Positions 58,855-64,000 of a stretch of 64,000 nt of DNA are shown here, piece by piece. Source of the DNA: Rhodococcus ruber. Its GTDB lineage: Bacteria > Actinomycetota > Actinomycetes > Mycobacteriales > Mycobacteriaceae. The first letter of the stretch is position 1; every line of letters begins with the position of its first letter. The position numbers were made by a program, and so were the translations under genes. Below the pieces are notes generated by a model, which saw nothing but the letters and a program-made list of their open reading frames with translations, did not search any database and was not told the DNA's origin. The stretch is taken from positions 62,001-126,000 of the forward strand of contig NZ_JAPWIJ010000005.1 in the NCBI RefSeq assembly GCF_027270735.1, read 5' to 3'.

Positions 58855-60234
58855 GTGACATCACAAATCCCGGTTGGTGCGGTCCCAGGGGAACTTGTAC
58901 GCGCAGACGAATTGATCGAGAAACAGCCCATCGGCCGATTTCACCGCCTCCTGCTAGCGATGGCTGGTGCCGTCATGTTTCTGGACGGATTCGATACACA
59001 AGCGATCAGCTTCGTAGCACCCGCTCTTGCACTCGAGTGGGGAGTCCCGAAGTCTGCCCTCGGACCGATCTTTTCGGCAGCGATCGCCGGCCTGATGATC
59101 GGTTACCTGGCCTTGTCACCCCTGGCAAGGAGGTTCGGGCACAGGCGAATGGTTATCGCGTGTACCTGCATTTTCGGTGTACTGACGCTCGTGTGCACAC
59201 TGGCCTCGAACCCGACACAGCTCATCGCACTACGGTTCTGCACGGGAGCCGGACTGGGTGCCGCTATACCCAGCCTTGTGGCACTGACCAGCGAGTTCGC
59301 GCCGTCGCGGAGGCGTTCGTCCGCTGTCTTGTTCATCTACTGCTGGCTCGCATTGGGTTTCGTCGCGGCAGGCATCGTGTCCGGGTTGGTAATTCCAACC
59401 CTCGGCTGGCGGTTCATGTTCGTGATAGGCGGCGTCGCTCCTTTGCTTTTGACACTGCTCCTCATCAAGTTCTTCCCGGAATCCCCGCAATACCTGTTGA
59501 GCAGAGGCCGGAGCGATGAAGCATTGCGAATTCTCCGAAGAATGGACCCGACGGTCGGTCTGACTGTGCGAATCACCGCTACCGCAAACGATAAAAAAAC
59601 CGCCCCAACCGGAGTTTTCACGGTGGTGCGCGGACGCTGGTTGCCGAACACGTTGCTGTTGTGGGCAGCATTCATCGGCAATCTCGCGGTCTTCTATGCC
59701 GTTCAAAGTTGGCTTCCCACGATAATATCCAACCTCGGTGGATCATCCACTGTGATGATCACCTCGACGGTATTGACGACCATCGGTGGCGTAGTGGCGG
59801 CATTGTTCATAGGACCGATGATGGACCGTTACAACCCTTTCCGGATTCTTGGATATGTGTACCTGGCAGGCACAGGTCTCGTCATCTTGCTCGGGGTGGC
59901 TCTGACCGGCGTCACCACCAGCTTCCTCCTCGTTGTCGCGTTCTTCACCGGAATGGCAGTAACCGGTGGTCAGATGAGCCTGGCCGCGCTGGCCGCTGTC
60001 CTCTATCCAGTGGAGCTCAGGTCAGCTGGAGTCGGCTGGGGACTGGGCATCGGACGGTTGGGTGGCATTGCCGGACCGCTGATTGTCGGTGCTGCACTTG
60101 CAGCAGACGTCGGAGAACGGCACGTCTTCATAATTTTATCGTTCTTTTTGCTCGCTGCCTGTCTCAGCGTCTTCGTACTGGGGGCGCGAGTTGGCCGACG
60201 ACCTCGATCGGCGTTGCACAGGTCTATTCCATAA
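58855..60234 (+). CDS. AAHS-family MFS aromatic-acid transporter
   Basis: 459 residues from GTG at 58855, with AAAGGA seven bases upstream. About 12 hydrophobic segments. The aromatic acid:H+ symporter signature is MFLDGFDTQAISFVAPAL in helix 1, LALSPLARRFGHRRMVIACT in the 2-3 loop and CTGAGLGAAIPSLVALTSEF after helix 4, as in PcaK/BenK-like carriers. It would import benzoate-type acids, here probably nitro- or amino-benzoate. The gene is followed by a 175-base AT-rich gap before the Rieske oxygenase, which may carry a separate promoter. Confidence 0.87.
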   Translation: MTSQIPVGAVPGELVRADELIEKQPIGRFHRLLLAMAGAVMFLDGFDTQAISFVAPALALEWGVPKSALGPIFSAAIAGLMIGYLALSPLARRFGHRRMVIACTCIFGVLTLVCTLASNPTQLIALRFCTGAGLGAAIPSLVALTSEFAPSRRRSSAVLFIYCWLALGFVAAGIVSGLVIPTLGWRFMFVIGGVAPLLLTLLLIKFFPESPQYLLSRGRSDEALRILRRMDPTVGLTVRITATANDKKTAPTGVFTVVRGRWLPNTLLLWAAFIGNLAVFYAVQSWLPTIISNLGGSSTVMITSTVLTTIGGVVAALFIGPMMDRYNPFRILGYVYLAGTGLVILLGVALTGVTTSFLLVVAFFTGMAVTGGQMSLAALAAVLYPVELRSAGVGWGLGIGRLGGIAGPLIVGAALAADVGERHVFIILSFFLLAACLSVFVLGARVGRRPRSALHRSIP

Positions 60235-60409
60235 ACCCGACATAGTGCAGTGCACCGACTCAACGCACAGAATTCGAGTACTGCGCCGATTCGATCAACC
60301 GAACAGTCTTTTTATCAGGCTTTTCGCCGATGGCACCGAAATATCAATTACAAAATCTCTCATCCCAGAATGCATTCAAATCTTATTTGTTCAAAAAGGA
60401 GACACCGCA

Positions 60410-61837
60410 ATGCGCCAGGAAGACAACAAGACGCTCACCGGAACCGGGCCTGGCACTCCAGCTGGAGATTGGATGCGCCTGTACTGGCAGCCTGTTGCCC
60501 TCTCCGAAGAGCTCGACACCGATCGGGCGGCCGTCCCGGTGCGGGTGCTGGGCGAGGACTTGGTGCTGTTCCGCAACGAAGATTTGTCGTTGGGCTTGAT
60601 CGATCGTCGCTGTGCACACCGCGGCGCGGATCTGTCACTCGGACGGCTGGAAGATGGAGGCCTGCGTTGCTACTTCCACGGGTGGCTGTTCGAGGGCAGC
60701 GGCCAATGCTTGCAGACTCCGGCCGAACCGGATGACAGCCCCCTGGCATCCAAGGTGAAGATCAAAAGCTACCCGGTGGTCGAGCGCAATGGGATCATGT
60801 GGGGCTACCTCGGAACCGAGACGCCTCCAAAACTGCCAGCGTTGGACTGCTTCGCAGCTCCAGAGGACTACACCTTCGCGTTCAAGGGATTCCTGGACTG
60901 CAACTGGTTACAGGCCCTCGAGGTCGGCATCGACCCGGCACACGCGTCATATCTCCACCGCTTCGAGAACGACGAGGACACCGAGGACGGCTACGGCAAA
61001 CAGTTCCGCAATGCCTCACTCGGTACCGACCTACCGATGACCAAAATTTTGCGCGAGTACAGCCGCCCGGAAATCAGCAATGCGCGCACTGAATACGGGC
61101 AACGCATCGTCGCGTTACGCACGCTCGACAAAGACGGGCTCGACGGGTCCTCGACTCATGTGCGTATCTCTCACCAGGTCTTTCCGCACGGCATCACCAT
61201 CCCGTTGAGCTCGACAATCGCTATAACTCAATGGCATGTCCCCATCGATGACACCTCATGTTACTGGTACGCGATGTTCACCAGTCTCGACGAGCCTGTC
61301 GATAAAGAGCTAATGCGCGCCCAACGAATCGACGCGATTACTTTGCCGGATTACAAGCCTGTACGGAACCGGGCGAATCAGTACCAATTCGACGCGGAAG
61401 AGCAGCGCACCGAGACCTACACAGGGCTTGGCAAGGACATCAATGCACACGACCAGATGGCGGTCGAGGGCCAGGGATACATCTACGACCGCTCCCGAGA
61501 GCATCTGAGCCGATCGGACCGGGCCATCGTCACCTACCGGCGCATGGTGCTCAGCGCGATCGAGGCAGTAGCCGAAGGACGAAGTCCTCACACACTGCTG
61601 ACCGATACCGCGGAAGTCGAAAGCCGCGGACCGATTCCACTCGACGGCATCGGTCCGACCGGTGAATGGGAGAGCTACTGGGCGCAATCGATCGCGGATC
61701 TTCGCAAGGCAAGCCCCTGGGCGTCGGAGTTGGTAGCGGCCCTGACGACGGGTCCGGCCGGCATTCCAGGCTCACCTACAGAACCCGACCGCTCCCAGTC
61801 CACAGATGCCTATGACCGCACCGACACCAAAGACTGA
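60410..61837 (+). CDS. Rieske-type aromatic ring-hydroxylating oxygenase, large subunit
   Basis: 475 residues from ATG at 60410, with AAAAAGGAG upstream; the frame extends into the transporter but without a ribosome site. The Rieske cluster ligands are CAHRGADLSLGRLEDGGLRC followed by YFHGW (CxH and CxxH). The catalytic iron site is GIDPAHASYLHR (two His) with a downstream Asp. The protein resembles phthalate 4,5-dioxygenase or vanillate-demethylase type alpha subunits that work as homo-oligomers without a beta subunit. It takes electrons from the reductase at 63322. With the glutamine-synthetase-like gene it fits oxidation of an amino-aromatic. Confidence 0.9.
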   Translation: MRQEDNKTLTGTGPGTPAGDWMRLYWQPVALSEELDTDRAAVPVRVLGEDLVLFRNEDLSLGLIDRRCAHRGADLSLGRLEDGGLRCYFHGWLFEGSGQCLQTPAEPDDSPLASKVKIKSYPVVERNGIMWGYLGTETPPKLPALDCFAAPEDYTFAFKGFLDCNWLQALEVGIDPAHASYLHRFENDEDTEDGYGKQFRNASLGTDLPMTKILREYSRPEISNARTEYGQRIVALRTLDKDGLDGSSTHVRISHQVFPHGITIPLSSTIAITQWHVPIDDTSCYWYAMFTSLDEPVDKELMRAQRIDAITLPDYKPVRNRANQYQFDAEEQRTETYTGLGKDINAHDQMAVEGQGYIYDRSREHLSRSDRAIVTYRRMVLSAIEAVAEGRSPHTLLTDTAEVESRGPIPLDGIGPTGEWESYWAQSIADLRKASPWASELVAALTTGPAGIPGSPTEPDRSQSTDAYDRTDTKD

Positions 61838-61849
61838 GGCCAGAACACC

Positions 61850-63289
61850 ATGGGTTTCATCGAAAAGTTCGAGCTATGGACCGACGACCAACATGCACAT
61901 GCTCGGGACGTACTGTCACGGATCCAGAGCGACGGTATTCGTTCTGTCCGACTATCGTTCGTCGACCAGCACGGGCTGCTGCGGGGAAAGACCCTCGCAG
62001 CCGACGCTCTGCCAACTGCGTTTCGCGACGGATTCAGCGCGGTGTCCACCTTGCTTTCGAAAGATACTTCCGGAATCACGGTGTTCTCCGCATTCGAGGC
62101 CGATGGAGGCCACGGCGTGACGGAAATGGGGGGCGCAGGCGATCTGGTCATGGTGCCTGACCCCACCACGTTCCGGGTCATCCAGTGGGCAGACCGCACC
62201 GCCTGGATCCTGTGCGACCTCCGATTCACAGACGGTGGGCAGGTACCGTTCTGCAGCCGCACACTGTTCAAAAATGCGCTCGAACACGCGCATGCCAGCG
62301 GATACCAATACATGACGGGACTCGAAATCGAGTTTCACCTCTATCACCGGCGCGGGCATACGAACGACGAATCAGCCGACACCGCCGCACGACCCACGGG
62401 CATTGCTCCGATCAACTACGGCAACCAGCTATTGTCCGAAGAACGCGGCGACGAGCTCGAACCGGTCACTCAGATCTTTCGAGACCAACTCGCGACGCTC
62501 GGCATCGATCTGCGCACCATCGAAGTCGAATACGGCCCTAACCAGGTCGAAGTCACCCTCGACCCAGAAGTTGGCATCACATCTGCCGACTCGATGGTGC
62601 TTCTGCGGAGTTCGATCAAACAACTCGCACGTCGCAACGGGTACCACGCCACTTTCATGTGTCGACCCCAAATTCCCGACACCTGCTCGAGTGGATGGCA
62701 CCTGCACCAAAGCCTGCTCACCACGGGAGCCGATCCAGGCCACAACGTCTTCTCGCCCGGGGAAGGAACGGGTGCCCTCTCGGAGTTGGGATTGCACTTC
62801 ATCGCCGGACAACTACGCCATGCCCACGGAGCCTGCGCCTTTGCGGCCCCGACCATCAATGGATACAAGCGGTTTCAGCCGTACTCGATGGCACCTGACC
62901 GCGTGACCTGGGCACGGGACAACCGGGGAGCGATGATCCGGATCGTGGGAGCAGTCGACGACCGCAACATCCACATCGAGAACAGAATCGGAGAGCCAGC
63001 AGCAAATCCGTACCTGTACATGGCTTCACAGCTGCATGCCGGCCTCTTGGGAATCGAATCGAAGCTGCCGTTGGGACCGTCGGCAGACGACCCCTATTCT
63101 ACTGCAGCCCAACGACTTCCCTCGAACTTGGCTCAAGCTGTCGATGCACTCGACGACGACACCGCCCTCAAGACAGCAATGGGTGCACAGTTCGTCGACT
63201 ATTACGTCGCCCTGAAACGCGCCGAAATCGCACGGTTCGACCGCACCGTCACAGACTGGGAACAACGCGAGTACTTCGACCTGTACTGA
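61850..63289 (+). CDS. Glutamine-synthetase-like gamma-glutamylamide synthetase
   Basis: 479 residues. GS type I motifs are all present: TGLEIEFHLY, VEYGPNQVEVTLDP, SGWHLHQSL, NGYKRFQPYSMAPDRVTWAR and IENRIGEPAANPYLYMA. The adenylation-site region of housekeeping GS is not recognisable and the N-terminal domain is short. GS-like enzymes encoded next to Rieske oxygenases attach glutamate to an aromatic or alkyl amine as the first step of aniline and 3-aminobenzoate breakdown. It lies 12 bases after the oxygenase, and the reductase follows after 32 bases. The amine substrate is inferred. Confidence 0.85.
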   Translation: MGFIEKFELWTDDQHAHARDVLSRIQSDGIRSVRLSFVDQHGLLRGKTLAADALPTAFRDGFSAVSTLLSKDTSGITVFSAFEADGGHGVTEMGGAGDLVMVPDPTTFRVIQWADRTAWILCDLRFTDGGQVPFCSRTLFKNALEHAHASGYQYMTGLEIEFHLYHRRGHTNDESADTAARPTGIAPINYGNQLLSEERGDELEPVTQIFRDQLATLGIDLRTIEVEYGPNQVEVTLDPEVGITSADSMVLLRSSIKQLARRNGYHATFMCRPQIPDTCSSGWHLHQSLLTTGADPGHNVFSPGEGTGALSELGLHFIAGQLRHAHGACAFAAPTINGYKRFQPYSMAPDRVTWARDNRGAMIRIVGAVDDRNIHIENRIGEPAANPYLYMASQLHAGLLGIESKLPLGPSADDPYSTAAQRLPSNLAQAVDALDDDTALKTAMGAQFVDYYVALKRAEIARFDRTVTDWEQREYFDLY

Positions 63290-63321
63290 CCTATCTCAGT
63301 TCCACGGAAAGAGAAAGACCC

Positions 63322-64000
63322 ATGATCGAGCCGATCAAGGAGAACCTGGGAGTCCTGGTATCCCAGATGCGTTGGGAAGCAATCGGTGTCGCCAGCCTGA
63401 CTCTAACGCTCCCATCCGGCGCAGCTCTACCGGAATGGGAACCCGGAGCCCACATCGAGTTGACCACACCGTCTGGGCTGATCCGGCAATTCACGTTGTG
63501 TGGAGACTCGCGTGACCTGCACAGCTACACCATCGCCGTACGACTGGAAGAGTACGGCCGTGGAGGCTCCGCGGAATTACACAGGACAGCCCTCATCGGT
63601 CGCGAGCTGACCATCTCCATTCCTCGGAATCGCTTCACCCTCCGCGACGCGGCAGGGTACCTCTTCATCGCTGGAGGTATCGGAATCACGCCGATACTCA
63701 CCATGGCAACCGCCGTTCAACGGCGAAGCGTAGCCCCTTGGCAGGCGATCTACACCGGTCGTGGCGTAGCGACAATGGCGTTCAGTTCACAGTTGCAAGC
63801 GCTGAGGCCGGAGAGTGTCACGATCCTCGACACTGCCGCCGGTCCGCGAATCGACCTGAAGGACCAGATCTGCCACCTCCCAGAAGGGTCGGTAGTGTAC
63901 TGCTGCGGCCCGGCCGGCTTGATCGCCGCTGTCACCGAAATCTGCTCGACGAGCTCGGTTCAATATGAAGTCGAACGGTTCCATGCCGAGCCCGCAGCAC
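63322..64000 (+). CDS. Phthalate-dioxygenase-reductase-type oxidoreductase, cut at the window end
   Basis: 226 residues are visible from ATG at 63322; no stop occurs before base 64000. AGAGAAAGACC precedes the start. The flavin site is IRQFTLCGDSRDLHSY and the nucleotide site is YLFIAGGIGITPILTM with VVYCCGPAGLIAAVT. The usual C-terminal 2Fe-2S ferredoxin domain would lie beyond the window. It carries electrons from NAD(P)H to the Rieske oxygenase at 60410. It is the third gene of the oxygenase operon. Confidence 0.87.
   Translation, partial: MIEPIKENLGVLVSQMRWEAIGVASLTLTLPSGAALPEWEPGAHIELTTPSGLIRQFTLCGDSRDLHSYTIAVRLEEYGRGGSAELHRTALIGRELTISIPRNRFTLRDAAGYLFIAGGIGITPILTMATAVQRRSVAPWQAIYTGRGVATMAFSSQLQALRPESVTILDTAAGPRIDLKDQICHLPEGSVVYCCGPAGLIAAVTEICSTSSVQYEVERFHAEPAA

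Noticed and set aside
1..64000. CRISPR arrays
   Set aside because: No series of short, regularly spaced direct repeats was seen; the repeats found are long and widely spaced.

Overview
The window looks like a moderately high-GC actinobacterial chromosome, most likely Rhodococcus or a close relative. The reasons are the frequent GTG starts, the dense ATGA/GTGA stop-start overlaps, the many TetR/MarR/HxlR/LysR regulators and the many oxygenase and CoA-thioester catabolic genes. This assignment rests on gene style and content only.

Layout. 0-2.7 kb: the end of an amine-type FAD oxidase, a cupin and a methylmalonate-semialdehyde-type dehydrogenase. 2.8-12.1 kb: small regulator/effector pairs (TetR + DHA2 efflux pump, HxlR / SDR, MarR / amidohydrolase, TetR / two tandem six-helix membrane proteins), with decayed gene remnants between them. 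12.2-13.0 kb and 55.9-56.7 kb: two long direct repeats lying 43.7 kb apart. Each carries the 3' half of a tRNA-like gene (anticodon-loop TAA, T-arm, CCA), so the DNA between them may be an old tRNA-associated insertion. No integrase is visible.

13.5-22.2 kb: the most interesting locus. It is a translationally coupled operon for a ribosomally made, post-translationally modified peptide (RiPP). In order it encodes a HExxH putative peptide hydroxylase, a SPASM-type radical SAM enzyme, a PqqD-like recognition protein, a 59-residue precursor peptide, a large B12-type radical SAM enzyme, an APH-like kinase, a pseudokinase-PP2C phosphatase fusion and an MFS exporter. The precursor (15995-16174) lies behind a near-perfect Shine-Dalgarno sequence and is followed by a stem-loop. 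The combination of two radical SAM enzymes, a HExxH enzyme and a kinase/phosphatase pair is unusual.

22.2-45.5 kb: aromatic and CoA-thioester catabolism, mostly on the minus strand. One operon carries hydroxyquinol 1,2-dioxygenase, maleylacetate reductase, a hydrolase, an SDR, a VOC dioxygenase, an FAH-family enzyme, a SnoaL-like protein and an aldehyde dehydrogenase. A second group carries a CitE-like lyase, a CaiB CoA-transferase and a flavin hydroxylase. A third carries a complete P450 system (ferredoxin reductase, ferredoxin, P450) with a MaoC-like hydratase and a MmgE/PrpD protein. A fourth carries an ABM protein, a flavin reductase, its flavin-dependent oxygenase, a LigB-type dioxygenase and a NADP-binding reductase. 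CoA-transferase, hydratase and lyase together match the logic of itaconate/citramalyl-CoA breakdown.

45.6-55.5 kb: a MarR regulator with two palindromic operators, two paralogous NmrA-like proteins bracketing a MHS transporter, a HxlR regulator and an old-yellow-enzyme-like reductase, then a YCII protein, an ArsR/SRPBCC pair and a siderophore-binding lipoprotein. 57-64 kb: a nitro/amino-aromatic cluster with a DUF4863 (hydroxylaminobenzoate lyase-like) protein, a nitroreductase, an aromatic-acid transporter, a Rieske oxygenase, a glutamine-synthetase-like gamma-glutamylating enzyme and a reductase cut by the window end.
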